Assembly (NCBI RefSeq): GCF_051433195.1
Contig: NZ_JBHMFT010000001.1
Coordinates: 248,001 to 312,000, forward strand
DNA: 64,000 bases
Direction: 5' to 3'
DNA from: Falsiroseomonas sp051433195
GTDB taxonomy: Bacteria > Pseudomonadota > Alphaproteobacteria > Acetobacterales > Acetobacteraceae
Under the pieces are notes generated by a model. The model was not told the DNA's origin. It did no database searches and saw only the letters and a list, made by a program, of their open reading frames with translations. The position numbers and the translations under genes are program-made. How positions within the stretch are numbered: the first letter of the stretch is position 1; each line of letters starts with the position of its first letter. Of the stretch, positions 52,509 to 61,561 are shown in pieces.

Positions 52509-53398
52509 CAGCTTGGGTCCGAGGCGCGGCCGGTGATGGCGGGGCGGATGCGGCCGGCGGTCGCCTCCCGCTGAACATAGCCGCGCAGGCGGCCGAGGAA
52601 GGTCATGGCGTAGTAGCCGGCATCGCGGGGCCGCAGCCGCACAAGGCTCAGCGCCACGCCGCCGAGCGGGCGGATGGCGAAGGGCAGCCAGACCCGGGCC
52701 GGCACCGAATGGCGGCGCAGCGCGAAGCCCAGCCCGCGGCCATAAAGGAAGGCCCGCGCCACCGCGACCTCCGACAATCGCTTGTCCGGGTGGATGACGC
52801 GCAGCGCCGGGTCGTAGATGGCACGATGGCCCACGGTGACGGCGCGCAGCACCAGGTCGTTGCCCTCCGCCGAGCCGATCGGCGTGCCCGGCCCCATGGT
52901 CTCGTCATAGCCGCCGAGGCGCAGTGCCAGCGGGCGGCGGAGCCAGAGGTTGAACTCGATGACGCTGGTCCAGGCGTTCTCCGCGGTGATGGGGCCGGCA
53001 TCCTGGCGCCAGCGGCCGGAGCCAAGCCCGCCCTCGGGCGCCTCGGCCGGGCCGGTCAGGATGCCGAGGCCGGGGTCGGCGGCGAAGGCCGCCGCGACAC
53101 GGTCCAGCAGGCCGGGCGGGTACAGGCAGTCATCGTCCGGGAAGCTGACCAGGTCGCCCGTCGCCTGCCGCAGCCCGAGGTTGCGGGCGTGGTTGGCGCG
53201 GGCGATGCCGGACCGCATGTGGGTCAGCGGCATCAGCGCCGCATAGGGCGCCAGCAGCGGGACCAGTCGGCCATCCTCGTTCTGGTCGACGACGATGACC
53301 TCGATGTCGTCGCGCTTCTGCGCCACCACGCCGTCGAGGAACGCGGCCAGTTCCGTGGTGCGGCCGCGGGTGGCGACGATGAGGCTGAAGCCGGTCAA
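52508..53398 (-). CDS. Family 2 glycosyltransferase
   Basis: A 296-residue GT-A enzyme. FSLIVATRGRTTELAAFLDGV starts the fold, DLVSFPDDDCLYPPGLL is the DXD-type metal site and GSAEGNDLVLRAV the later acidic motif. The C-terminus has hydrophobic, Arg-rich segments that may touch the membrane. Overlaps the upstream GT4 gene by four bases (ATGA) and the downstream GT2 by one. The linkage formed is unknown. Confidence 0.87.
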   Translation of the reverse strand: MTGFSLIVATRGRTTELAAFLDGVVAQKRDDIEVIVVDQNEDGRLVPLLAPYAALMPLTHMRSGIARANHARNLGLRQATGDLVSFPDDDCLYPPGLLDRVAAAFAADPGLGILTGPAEAPEGGLGSGRWRQDAGPITAENAWTSVIEFNLWLRRPLALRLGGYDETMGPGTPIGSAEGNDLVLRAVTVGHRAIYDPALRVIHPDKRLSEVAVARAFLYGRGLGFALRRHSVPARVWLPFAIRPLGGVALSLVRLRPRDAGYYAMTFLGRLRGYVQREATAGRIRPAITGRASDPS

Positions 53399-54531
53399 GG
53401 CAGCGGCATCCGAGGCATCGGCATCCCGCGCGCGAGGCTGGCATCTCGCACCACGGACAGGATGCGGTCGCGGAAGGCGGCCTGGGAGAAGCGTTCCGCA
53501 TTGGCGCGGCAGGCTTCGGGCGAAATTCGCAGCGATTCGAATCGGGTCACGCCGTCGACAATGCCTGCGGCGGACTGCTCGGGGAACAGCACGCCGGTTA
53601 CATCGGGCTGGATGATGTCCGCGGCCCCGCCGCGCGCGAAGGCGATCAGCGGCGTGCCGCAGGCCTGCGCCTCGACCATGCCGATGCCGAAATCCTCCTC
53701 CGCCGCGAAGACGAAGGCGCGGGCATCCGCCAGCAGCCGCACAAGGTCGGCCTGCGGCACACGGCCCAGGATGCGGATGTTCGGCGCATCCCCGGCCGCC
53801 GCGCGCACCCGCGCCATCTCCGGCCCGTCGCCGGCGATGATCAACTGGCGGTCGGGCATGGCCCGGAAGGCCTCGGCGATCAGGTCGATGCGCTTGTAGG
53901 GGACGAGGCGGGAGGCGACGACATAGGCCTCGCCCTTGCCGGCCTGGAAGGGAAAGCCATCGAGGTCCACCGGCGGGTGCACCACCAGGCTTTCCCGTCG
54001 CCAGGCCTTGCGGATGCGCTCCGCGATCCAGGCGCTGTTGGCCAGGATGACGTCCGGCCGCGCGGCGGAGGCATGGTCCCAGGCCCGCATCTTCGCCAGC
54101 AGCCAGCGGGTCAGCAGGCCCTTCACGCCCCTGTCCATGCGGGATTGGCGCAGATACTGGTGCTGCAGGTCCCAGGCGTAGCGCATCGGGCTGTGGACGT
54201 AGGAGACATGCAGCGTCGCCGGGCCGGTCAGCACCCCCTTGGCAACTGCGTGGGAGGAGGACAGCACCAGATCGTAGCCGGAGAGGTCGAACTGCTCCAC
54301 CGCGATCGGCATCAGGCCGAGATAGTAGCGGAACCAGGCCCGCGCCCGCGGCAGGCGCTGGATGAAGGAGGTGCGTGGCACCCGGCCGCCGAGGAAACCG
54401 CGCTCATGGTCCGGCAGGAAGTCGCAGACGGCGAACAGGTCCGCCTGGGGGAATACCTTGAAAAGCTGCTCGAGCACGCGCTCGGACCCGGCATAGCCGT
54501 CCAGCCACTCATGGACGATGGCGATCTTCAT
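53395..54531 (-). CDS. Family 4 glycosyltransferase
   Basis: A 378-residue GT-B retaining enzyme. The N-terminal domain begins KIAIVHEWLDGYAGSERVLEQLFKVFPQADL; the C-terminal domain has PYKRIDLIAEAFRAMPDRQLIIAGDGPEM and the donor-binding EEDFGIGMVEAQACGTPLIAF. Such enzymes are common in exopolysaccharide operons as mannosyl- or related transferases. ATG at 54531 overlaps the previous stop as ATGA. Confidence 0.9.
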   Translation of the reverse strand: MKIAIVHEWLDGYAGSERVLEQLFKVFPQADLFAVCDFLPDHERGFLGGRVPRTSFIQRLPRARAWFRYYLGLMPIAVEQFDLSGYDLVLSSSHAVAKGVLTGPATLHVSYVHSPMRYAWDLQHQYLRQSRMDRGVKGLLTRWLLAKMRAWDHASAARPDVILANSAWIAERIRKAWRRESLVVHPPVDLDGFPFQAGKGEAYVVASRLVPYKRIDLIAEAFRAMPDRQLIIAGDGPEMARVRAAAGDAPNIRILGRVPQADLVRLLADARAFVFAAEEDFGIGMVEAQACGTPLIAFARGGAADIIQPDVTGVLFPEQSAAGIVDGVTRFESLRISPEACRANAERFSQAAFRDRILSVVRDASLARGMPMPRMPLP

Positions 54532-55571
54532 CGGGACTCCAGCAGGCCGAGCAGCGTCCCGGCGGCAGCGGACCAGGAATAGGTGGCGGCGCGGGCGCGG
54601 CCGGCGGTGCGGAGATGCTCCGAAAGAAGCGGCTCGTCCAGCAGCCGGGCGAGGGCGGTGGCCGGGTTGCGCGGGCCGTTGGCGTCGAACCACAGGGCCG
54701 CATCGCCGCAGACCTCCGGTACCGCGCCGGCGGAGGCCGCCAGCACGGGGCAGCCGCACCACATCGCCTCCAGCGGCGGCAGGCCGAAGCCTTCATAACG
54801 TGAGGGGAACAGCAGGCAGATCGCGTTCTCGTACAGCGCGCGCAGCTCGGCATCGGTGACGCGGCCGAGGGCGATGGTCGCATCCACATCGGTGGCCCGG
54901 CGGAACACGCTGGCATCGGCCGCGCCGGCCACCGCCAGCTTCAGGCCACGGGCGCCGAGCAGCCCCACCGTCTCCCGCAGCATATCCAGGTTCTTATGGG
55001 AGGCGCGGGTGCCGACGGCCAGGGCGTAGCCCTGTGGCGCCAGGCCGTGGCGGGCGAGGATGGCGGGTTCCGCCGGCTCGCGCAGCGCATGCTCGCCGCC
55101 CTCCGGCATCACGCCGATCATGGCGGGCGGCAGGCCGAGATGCAGCGCGAGGCGGCTGCGGGAAAAGTCGGAGACGGTGACGATGCGGGTACCGCGGCGC
55201 GGCAGCGCCCAGTGCAGGGCGCGGTACCAGGCGCGGAAGGCAAAGGAATAGCTCTCCGGCGTGTCGAAGACCCCGGCATCGTGGATCACCACGGTCTGCC
55301 GCGCACCCAGCCGCAGCGGGGCGGTATTGCCGAGGTTCAGCAGGTGGTCGCCGCCGATGGCCCTGGGCAGGTCGAACTGCTCCCAGGGCTGGCCGGCGCG
55401 GCGGCCGATATGTTCCACCGGCAGGCCGGCGAAGCTGGCGGGCGCATTGCGCGGGGCGAGCAGCCGCAGCGGGGTACCGGTGGCGGCGAGCGCCGTCACC
55501 ACCTCGCGCGAGAAGCGCTGCACGCCGCTGAGTTTCTGGGTCAGGAAGCGGGCGTTGATGGCAAGCGTCAT
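54528..55571 (-). CDS. Family 4 glycosyltransferase
   Basis: A 347-residue GT-B enzyme. It starts MTLAINARFLTQKLSGVQRFSREVV, a pattern of GT4 rhamnosyl/mannosyltransferase-like proteins. The C-terminal half contains AVGTRASHKNLDMLRETV and the ExxxxxxxE motif in PSRYEGFGLPPLEAMWCGCPVLA. Overlaps both neighbours by four bases. Sugar specificity cannot be read. Confidence 0.9.
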   Translation of the reverse strand: MTLAINARFLTQKLSGVQRFSREVVTALAATGTPLRLLAPRNAPASFAGLPVEHIGRRAGQPWEQFDLPRAIGGDHLLNLGNTAPLRLGARQTVVIHDAGVFDTPESYSFAFRAWYRALHWALPRRGTRIVTVSDFSRSRLALHLGLPPAMIGVMPEGGEHALREPAEPAILARHGLAPQGYALAVGTRASHKNLDMLRETVGLLGARGLKLAVAGAADASVFRRATDVDATIALGRVTDAELRALYENAICLLFPSRYEGFGLPPLEAMWCGCPVLAASAGAVPEVCGDAALWFDANGPRNPATALARLLDEPLLSEHLRTAGRARAATYSWSAAAGTLLGLLESR

Positions 55572-57097
55572 GCAGTCTCCCCGCGCAGCACGGCCCGCAG
55601 GCGCCACGGGCGGCGCAGCAGGCCGCGCGCGTCGCGGCGTTCGGTGGGGGTGAGGGCCTGGAATCCCGCGGCGGCGAAGCCGGCGAGCGCGAGCAGGGCG
55701 AGCGGGATGGGCAGCACGCCGGGCAGCAGCAGCGCCAAGCCGATGCCACCCGCCAGCAGCGGCAGGGCAAGCTGCCGGGCGGCATCCCCGGCCACCGGAT
55801 ACAGCCGGGCGACCAGCCAGAGCCGGCCAAAGACATCGGTGGCGCAGCGCAGCGCCCAGGCAGCGGCGGCGCCCTCGATCCCTGCCCATAGCAGCAGCAC
55901 GGCCGACAGCGGCAGAAAGACCAGCGCCTGCAGCAACTGCCACTTCGCATTGGCATCCGGCCGCCCGATCGCATCCAGCAGCGCGCCCGGCGCGAAGGCG
56001 GCGCAGGAGAAGAAGATGCCGACCGACAGGATCTGCAGCACGCGACCGCCACCGGCGGCGAAGTCGGCGCCGAGCCAGAGCCCCAGGATCTCCGGCCCAT
56101 AGGCCACCAGAACCAGGCAGGCCGGCAGCACCGCCGCCATCACCATCAGCGCGCCGCGGCGCAGCAGCCCGGCGGTGGCCTCGGCGTGGGAGAGGTAGGC
56201 GCTGGCCATCGCCGGCAGCAGCGCCTGCGCCACCGCCACCGGCAGGATCCACATGCGCATCACCAGGTCGAGCGGCGTGGCGTAGTAGGCGACGGCGGCG
56301 AGCGTCAGCAGAGCGCCGACCAGGAAGCGGTCGGCATAGAGCAGCGCCTGGGTCAGCACGCCGGAGGCGCTCATCCAGCCGCCAATCCGCAGCAGCGGCG
56401 CGACCAGGACCCAGCTTGGCCAGACGGGGCGCAGGCCGGGCAGGTCGCGCCGCGCCAGCCAGGCATAGGACAGGGTGTTGGCCAGCCGGCAGGCGAGCAG
56501 CGCCAGGATGACGCCGACCAGGCTCTGCCAGACCAGCAGCACCAGCACCGGGCCGAGATAGTAGAAGATGGCGACGGGGATGGCGGCCAGGTTCGCCTCC
56601 CGGAACCGCTGGTGCGCCGCCAGCGTGCCCCACAGCGCGGCATTCACCACCACCAGCGGTGCGGCGGCGCAGAGCCAGCGGAAGGCGGTGATGGCCTCGG
56701 CCTGCAAATCGGGCGGGGTGTTCAGCACGCCGGTGACCAGCAGCGGCACGAAGGCAAAGGCGAAGGCGGCGATGACGGCACTCAGCAGGCCGAGTGCGCT
56801 GATCGCGGCGCCGGCCAGGTCCGTCGCACCCTCAAGCTGCCCGGCGCCGATGCGGGCGGACAGGGCCCGGGTCAGCGCGGCACCGACGCCGAGGTCGAAG
56901 ACGCCGAAGACGCCGACCAGGGCGAGCGCCAGGGTGAACAGCCCCCAGCGGTCGATGCCCATCTGGGAGACCAGCACCGGGGTCAGCGCCAAAGCGAGGA
57001 GAAGCGGCAGGCCGCGGCCAGCGGCGTTCCACAATGTGCCGGACAGCAGCCGGCCGCCGGAAGCGCGGTCCTCAGTCCCAGCCATGACCTGCGCCAT
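55568..57097 (-). CDS. Wzx-type polysaccharide flippase
   Basis: A 509-residue membrane protein of the MATE/MOP polysaccharide-exporter superfamily with about 14 helices. The N-terminus has the amphipathic start GRLLSGTLWNAAGRGLPLLLALALTPVLVSQMG and FDLGVGAALTRALSARIG, typical of oligosaccharide flippases. It would move the lipid-linked repeat unit across the inner membrane. The start at 57097 is used; ATG at 57085 is possible. It lies 47 bases after the sugar transferase gene and is coupled to the next GT4 gene. No obvious Wzy polymerase is adjacent. Confidence 0.88.
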   Translation of the reverse strand: MAQVMAGTEDRASGGRLLSGTLWNAAGRGLPLLLALALTPVLVSQMGIDRWGLFTLALALVGVFGVFDLGVGAALTRALSARIGAGQLEGATDLAGAAISALGLLSAVIAAFAFAFVPLLVTGVLNTPPDLQAEAITAFRWLCAAAPLVVVNAALWGTLAAHQRFREANLAAIPVAIFYYLGPVLVLLVWQSLVGVILALLACRLANTLSYAWLARRDLPGLRPVWPSWVLVAPLLRIGGWMSASGVLTQALLYADRFLVGALLTLAAVAYYATPLDLVMRMWILPVAVAQALLPAMASAYLSHAEATAGLLRRGALMVMAAVLPACLVLVAYGPEILGLWLGADFAAGGGRVLQILSVGIFFSCAAFAPGALLDAIGRPDANAKWQLLQALVFLPLSAVLLLWAGIEGAAAAWALRCATDVFGRLWLVARLYPVAGDAARQLALPLLAGGIGLALLLPGVLPIPLALLALAGFAAAGFQALTPTERRDARGLLRRPWRLRAVLRGETA

Positions 57098-57144
57098 TTC
57101 CTTGCAATCCGCGGCCGGGGCCGCGGACCCGACGAGGCTCGGCC

Positions 57145-57882
57145 TCAGTACGCGCCGCGGCGCGCCAGCACCGCCATCGGCGTGCGCAGCAGGATCTTCA
57201 CATCGTTCAGCAGCGAGGGCTGGCGGGCATAGGCCACATCCAGCGCCACGCGCTGGGCGTAGGAGGTATCATTGCGGCCGCTGACCTGCCAGGGGCCGGT
57301 GATGCCGGGGCGGACCGTCATGTAGTGCTGCGCCGCCGGGCCATAGAACACGGCGAGTTCGGCGGCCTGCACCGGGCGCGGCCCGACCAGGCTCATCTGC
57401 CCGGCCAGCACGTTGAGGATCTGCGGCAGCTCGTCCAGCGAGCTGGCGCGCAGGAAGCGGCCGAGCGCCGTGATGCGGGGGTCAGACTTCAGCTTGCGCG
57501 TCGCCTCCCACTCCGCCCGGGCCTGCGGGTCGCGATCCAGCAGCGCGGCGAGGCGGCGATCCGCATCGGCGACCATCGAACGGAACTTCAGGCAGCCGAA
57601 CAGCCGGCCGCCGCGGCCCACCCGCTCATGCGCGTAGAAGGCCGGGCCGCCATCCATCCGCACCAGGGCGGCGAGGACCAGGAAGACCGGCAGGCACAGC
57701 AGCAGCAGCGTGCCGGCGCCGAGGATGTCCAGCGCCCGCTTCGCAACCTCATGCACCCGGTCCGCATCCTGGCGGACAGAGGGGACAGCCTGCGCCTCCG
57801 TCGCCGGAAGGGCGTAGACAAACATCGACCGCCGATCGTCGGGCGAGCGCAGAAGTGTCTGGGCGACTTCCAGGCCAGGCAT
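57145..57882 (-). CDS. Undecaprenyl-phosphate sugar-1-phosphate transferase
   Basis: A 245-residue initiating transferase of the WcaJ/ExoY/PssY type with only the catalytic module: one hydrophobic segment (about 55-75), KFRSMVADADRRLAALL, SDPRITALGRFLRASSLDELPQ, MSLVGPRPV and VRPGITGPWQVSGRN. It loads the first sugar phosphate on the lipid carrier. The N-terminal 45 residues are unusual and soluble. ATG at 57882 has AGGA seven bases upstream; longer frames are only Arg/Pro-rich. It is the first gene of the minus-strand operon, so the promoter should lie in 57883-58106. Confidence 0.93.
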   Translation of the reverse strand: MPGLEVAQTLLRSPDDRRSMFVYALPATEAQAVPSVRQDADRVHEVAKRALDILGAGTLLLLCLPVFLVLAALVRMDGGPAFYAHERVGRGGRLFGCLKFRSMVADADRRLAALLDRDPQARAEWEATRKLKSDPRITALGRFLRASSLDELPQILNVLAGQMSLVGPRPVQAAELAVFYGPAAQHYMTVRPGITGPWQVSGRNDTSYAQRVALDVAYARQPSLLNDVKILLRTPMAVLARRGAY

Positions 57883-58106
57883 GAAGGGTCCTCGTGAACG
57901 GTGGGAGGAACGCGGAGGGGGAGCCGAGGGGACGAAAGGCTGGGGGAGGCTCCCGTGCGAAGGGTAATAGTCACGGGGCCGGGCGGGTTTGCGACGTGCT
58001 TGCGGCGGGATTGTGGCGCCGGAGCCGGGCCGATCCGGCCGCGTAAAATATTTTCCCAAAGATTGTTTTGGAGCGACCCGCGCCTCCAGCCGTGACAGGA
58101 TGCGGC

Positions 58107-58286
58107 ATGCGACTCCCGGCACGCCGCGCACCACAGCGGCCGACCCTGGTGGAGCCGCCGGAGCCCGCCTTCAGGCGCGGCAGCAGGGCGGAGGCGGAAC
58201 GGCCACCGGGCAACGCGGCCCGTGGCATGCTTGTGGCCGTCCTGCTTTCCTCGCTGTTCTGGCTCGGGCTGGCCTGGGCGCTCTGA
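58107..58286 (+). CDS. Small single-helix membrane protein, hypothetical
   Basis: A 59-residue frame: Pro/Arg/Glu-rich first 40 residues, then one C-terminal helix (MLVAVLLSSLFWLGLAWAL). It lies between the divergent polysaccharide operon and a DUF6311-like gene. No strong ribosome site is visible. It shares layout with the 62-residue protein at 12559. Real expression is uncertain. Confidence 0.4.
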   Translation: MRLPARRAPQRPTLVEPPEPAFRRGSRAEAERPPGNAARGMLVAVLLSSLFWLGLAWAL

Positions 58287-58419
58287 CGGCTTGCCGCATC
58301 CTTGGTGCGGCGCCTACACAGCCGCCTCGACAGACCGGCCAGTGCGGACCCGTGATGCAACCGATTGACCTTATGGGAAAACCGCGACCTTCCGATCACG
58401 CTTTTGCGTTCGGATTCCG

Positions 58420-60018
58420 GTGCTGACCCGTCGCGCCGAGGCCTCGCTCGCGTATCTGGCGGCGCTGCTGCTGGGCGTCGGGCTGGCGGCCTGGGTCTTC
58501 CCGGGCGACTTCCTGTTTCCGGTGGCGGGCCAGGACTGGCGGCCGGCCGGGGATGCGGCGCAGCACATGGTGGCGCAGCGCTACCTGCTGCAGGATGCCT
58601 GGCGCTGGCCGCCGACCCTGGCGCTGAACCTGAACACCCAGGAAGGCGGGCTGAATACCGCCTTCGCCGATTCGATCCCGCTGCTGGCATTGGCGCTGAA
58701 GGCCCTGCGCGGCTTCCTGCCGGAGGGGTTTCACGGAGTCGGCCTGTTCTACGGCCTGGCCTGGGTGGCGCAGCCCATCGCCGCCGTCTTCGCACTGCGC
58801 AGCGCGGGGGAGCGGCGGTGGCTGCCGGCGCTGGGCGTCGCGCTGGCGGCCGCCTCCATGCCGGCCTGGATCGGGCGGTTCGGCCATGCGGCGCTGTGCG
58901 GGCATTTCCTGCTGCTGGTCGGGCTCGGCGTCTACCTGCGGCTGGTGACCAGGCCATCCGTCGCGCTGTGGGTCGGCGCCGGCGTGCTGCAGGTGCTCGC
59001 GCTGCTGGTGCACCCCTACCTGGCCGCCATGACCCTCGCGCTGCTCGGCGCGGTGCCGGCGACGCGGCTGCTGCGCGGCGAGGCGTTCATCGGCCCGGCG
59101 CTGGCGGTGGGCGCGGCCTTCGCGGCGGTGGTTGGCGTGATGGCGGGGTTCGGCTACCTCGGCGCCGCCGGCGGCACCGGCTATGGCAACTACGCCATGA
59201 ACCTGCTCTCGCCCGTATGGCCGGCGGGGTCGCTGCTGTTCGGCTGGCCCTGGTCGCCGCAGCTCGATGCCACCGGCTTCGGCGGGTGGGAGGGCTACAA
59301 CTGGCTCGGGCTCGGCCTGCTGGCGGCGCTGGTCGTGGGCGTGGTGCTGCGGCCCGGCTTCGCCTGGCGCCGGCTGTCCCGCCATGCCGGGCTCGCGGTG
59401 GTGCTGCTGGCGCTGACGGCGCTGGCGGTCTCCCACAAGGTCGGCTTCGGCGAGGGCATCGTGCTGGACCTCGGCGAGGCACCGGGCACGCTGGAGCAGT
59501 TCCGCGCCTCCGGTCGCTTCTTCTGGCCGGTGTCCTATGCGCTGCTGGTCGGCGGCATGGTGCTGCTGGCGCGGGTGCATCCGGTGCTGTGCCTCGCCGC
59601 CGGCCTTCTGCAATTCGCCGATGCCACGCCGCTGCGCGCCGCCATCGCGGAGTGGGCGGCGCTGCGCCCGGCCTGGACCATCGAGGCCCCGGCGCTGCGG
59701 GCGGAACTGGTGACGGCGGGTCGGCTGACCCTGCTGCCAAGCTGGCCCTGCGTCACCGAAGCCGAGGCGGCGGAGGTGCACCCCCTGCAACTCGAAGTCC
59801 TGGCCCTGGCCTCCGAGCGCGCGGTGCCCGCCAACACCATGTATGTCGCCCGCTGGAAAACCCCGCCCGCCTGCCGCGACGCCCAGGTGGCGGCGGCGCC
59901 GCTGGCGGAGGGCGAGTTGCGCCTGTTCCTGCCCTCAGTCCGGGACACCCTGCTGCCGCTGGTGCCGGATGGCGCGGCGCGCTGCCGGCCGATTGGTCAG
60001 GTCACCGCCTGCCGCTGA
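58420..60018 (+). CDS. Polytopic membrane protein, DUF6311/glycosyltransferase-like
   Basis: A 532-residue protein with about ten helices and a C-terminal soluble tail of about 120 residues. Paralogue of the protein at 29567-31276: shared patterns are ADSIPLLALALKAL, RFGHAALCGHFLLLVGLGVYLRL, RASGRFFWPVSYALL. The first loop AGQDWRPAGDAAQHMVAQRYLL contains the Asp residues expected in GT-C enzymes. A GTG start at 58420 precedes the first helix and is chosen because no ATG is available. The 3' end overlaps the convergent GtrB-like gene by 22 bases. A surface-glycan role is likely from context. Confidence 0.75.
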   Translation: MLTRRAEASLAYLAALLLGVGLAAWVFPGDFLFPVAGQDWRPAGDAAQHMVAQRYLLQDAWRWPPTLALNLNTQEGGLNTAFADSIPLLALALKALRGFLPEGFHGVGLFYGLAWVAQPIAAVFALRSAGERRWLPALGVALAAASMPAWIGRFGHAALCGHFLLLVGLGVYLRLVTRPSVALWVGAGVLQVLALLVHPYLAAMTLALLGAVPATRLLRGEAFIGPALAVGAAFAAVVGVMAGFGYLGAAGGTGYGNYAMNLLSPVWPAGSLLFGWPWSPQLDATGFGGWEGYNWLGLGLLAALVVGVVLRPGFAWRRLSRHAGLAVVLLALTALAVSHKVGFGEGIVLDLGEAPGTLEQFRASGRFFWPVSYALLVGGMVLLARVHPVLCLAAGLLQFADATPLRAAIAEWAALRPAWTIEAPALRAELVTAGRLTLLPSWPCVTEAEAAEVHPLQLEVLALASERAVPANTMYVARWKTPPACRDAQVAAAPLAEGELRLFLPSVRDTLLPLVPDGAARCRPIGQVTACR

Positions 60019-61007
60019 TGGGTCACGTCGCTCGGGACGTGGCGTTCCACGATGTAGAGCGGCCGGCGCTTCGTCTCGTTGAAGATGCGGCCGAGGTATT
60101 CGCCGATGATGCCCAGCGTCATCAGCTGCACGCCGCCGAGGAACAGCACCACCGCCATCAGGCTGGGGTAACCGGCGACCGGGTTGCCGTACAGGATGGT
60201 GCGGATGATGATCAGCATGCCGTAGCCCAGCGCGACGACCGCGGTCAGCAGCCCGAGATAGGTGGCGATTTTCAGCGGACCCACGGTGAAGGCGGTGATG
60301 CCCTCCAGCGACAGGTTCCACAGCCGCCAGTAGTTCCACTTCGTCTCGCCGGCCGCCCGCGGCGCGCGGTCGTACAGCACCGGCGTGGAGGGGAAGCCGA
60401 CCCAGGCGAACAGCCCCTTCATGAAGCGGTGCTGTTCGCGCAGCGCCAGCAGCGCATCCAGCGCGCGGCGGCTCATCAGCCGGAAATCGCCGGTATCGGG
60501 CGGCAGGTCCACCTTGCCGCCGATGCGCTGCATCACGCGGTAGAAGGCGGCCGCGCTGGCCTTCTTCAGCCAGGTCTCACCCTCCCGCGCCCTCCGCCGC
60601 GCATAGGCGACGTCGAAGCCCTGCTGCCAGGCGGCGACGAGGTCCGGGATCACCTCCGGCGGGTCCTGCAGGTCGGCGTCGATCACCACCACCGCCTGGT
60701 CCGCCGCCGCATGGTCCAGCCCGGCCGTCAGCGCGATCTCCTTGCCGAAGTTGCGGCTGAGGTTCACCACCGAAACCCGCGCATCGCCAGCGCGCAGCGC
60801 CAGCATCAGCGCCAGCGTGCCGTCGCGGGAGCCGTCGTTCACATACACCACCTCCCACGGCAGGCCGATCGCCTCCATCACCGGGACCAGCCTGGCGTGG
60901 AAGGCGGGCAGCACCTCCTGCTCGTTGTAGGCGGGCACGACGACGGACAGCGCCGGGCGCACGGTTTCGAGCAGCGGGGCGGGGCGGGTGGCGAACTGGG
61001 TGGACAT
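59997..61007 (-). CDS. GtrB/DPM1-like polyprenyl-phosphate glycosyltransferase
   Basis: A 336-residue family 2 glycosyltransferase with two C-terminal helices (about 253-278 and 287-312). Motifs are LSVVVPAYNEQEVLPAFHARL, VNDGSRDGTLALML, VVVIDADLQDPPEVIPDLV, TGDFRLMSRRALDALL and the EHRFMKG-like REQHRFMKGLFAWVGF. It transfers glucose, mannose or aminoarabinose-type sugars to undecaprenyl phosphate, giving the donor used by GT-C enzymes. That makes the nearby DUF6311-like and GT39-like proteins natural partners. The start is at 61007; a longer frame upstream is Arg/Pro-rich. Confidence 0.92.
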   Translation of the reverse strand: MSTQFATRPAPLLETVRPALSVVVPAYNEQEVLPAFHARLVPVMEAIGLPWEVVYVNDGSRDGTLALMLALRAGDARVSVVNLSRNFGKEIALTAGLDHAAADQAVVVIDADLQDPPEVIPDLVAAWQQGFDVAYARRRAREGETWLKKASAAAFYRVMQRIGGKVDLPPDTGDFRLMSRRALDALLALREQHRFMKGLFAWVGFPSTPVLYDRAPRAAGETKWNYWRLWNLSLEGITAFTVGPLKIATYLGLLTAVVALGYGMLIIIRTILYGNPVAGYPSLMAVVLFLGGVQLMTLGIIGEYLGRIFNETKRRPLYIVERHVPSDVTHQRQAVT

Positions 61008-61096
61008 GGGGCGCAGCCTGCCACCCGCTTGCGGCAAATCCGGGGCGACGTTCGGCCCGATTGACGGCGCCGGGCGCGGCCTGGAAGCTCGGGCGG

Positions 61097-61555
61097 ATGT
61101 CATCCCCTCCGCCGGCGACGATCCGGGACCTGCTGTCCTTCCGCATCCACCGCCTGGCCAATGCGCTGAGCCGCGGTGCCGCGCGGCGCTACCGGCGCGA
61201 CTTCGGCGTGAGCCTGATGGAATGGCGCATCCTGGCGCTGCTCGGCGGCTTCGCGCCGCTGACGCTGCGCGACCTGGCGCGCGAATCCGGCCTGGACAAG
61301 GCGCAGGCCAGCCGGGCGGTGAAGGCGCTGGTGGCGCGCGGCCTGGTGGAACGCGCGGCCGGCGCCACCGATGCGCGGGAGGTGGCGCTGCGCCTTTCCG
61401 CGGAGGGCGCGCGGGTGGAGGCCGGGCTGATGCAGGCCGCCCGCGAACGCGACGCCGCCTTCCGCGCCGCGCTGCCCGATGGGGCGCTGGAGGCGCTGGA
61501 CGCCGCCATCCGCCTGCTGCACGCCGAAGCTCGCCGCCAGACCCCCAAGGAGTAG
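61097..61555 (+). CDS. MarR family transcriptional regulator
   Basis: A 152-residue MarR protein: LSFRIHRLANALSRGAARRYRRDFGVSLMEWRILALLGG leads into a winged helix with recognition helix DKAQASRAVKALVARGLV and wing GATDAREVALRLSAEG. The ATG at 61097 is chosen; the frame upstream is not conserved-looking. The cyclase gene follows after six bases, so it probably regulates that gene and itself. No operator like those of the 44-kb MarR system is present upstream. Confidence 0.88.
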   Translation: MSSPPPATIRDLLSFRIHRLANALSRGAARRYRRDFGVSLMEWRILALLGGFAPLTLRDLARESGLDKAQASRAVKALVARGLVERAAGATDAREVALRLSAEGARVEAGLMQAARERDAAFRAALPDGALEALDAAIRLLHAEARRQTPKE

Positions 61556-61561
61556 GACGCC

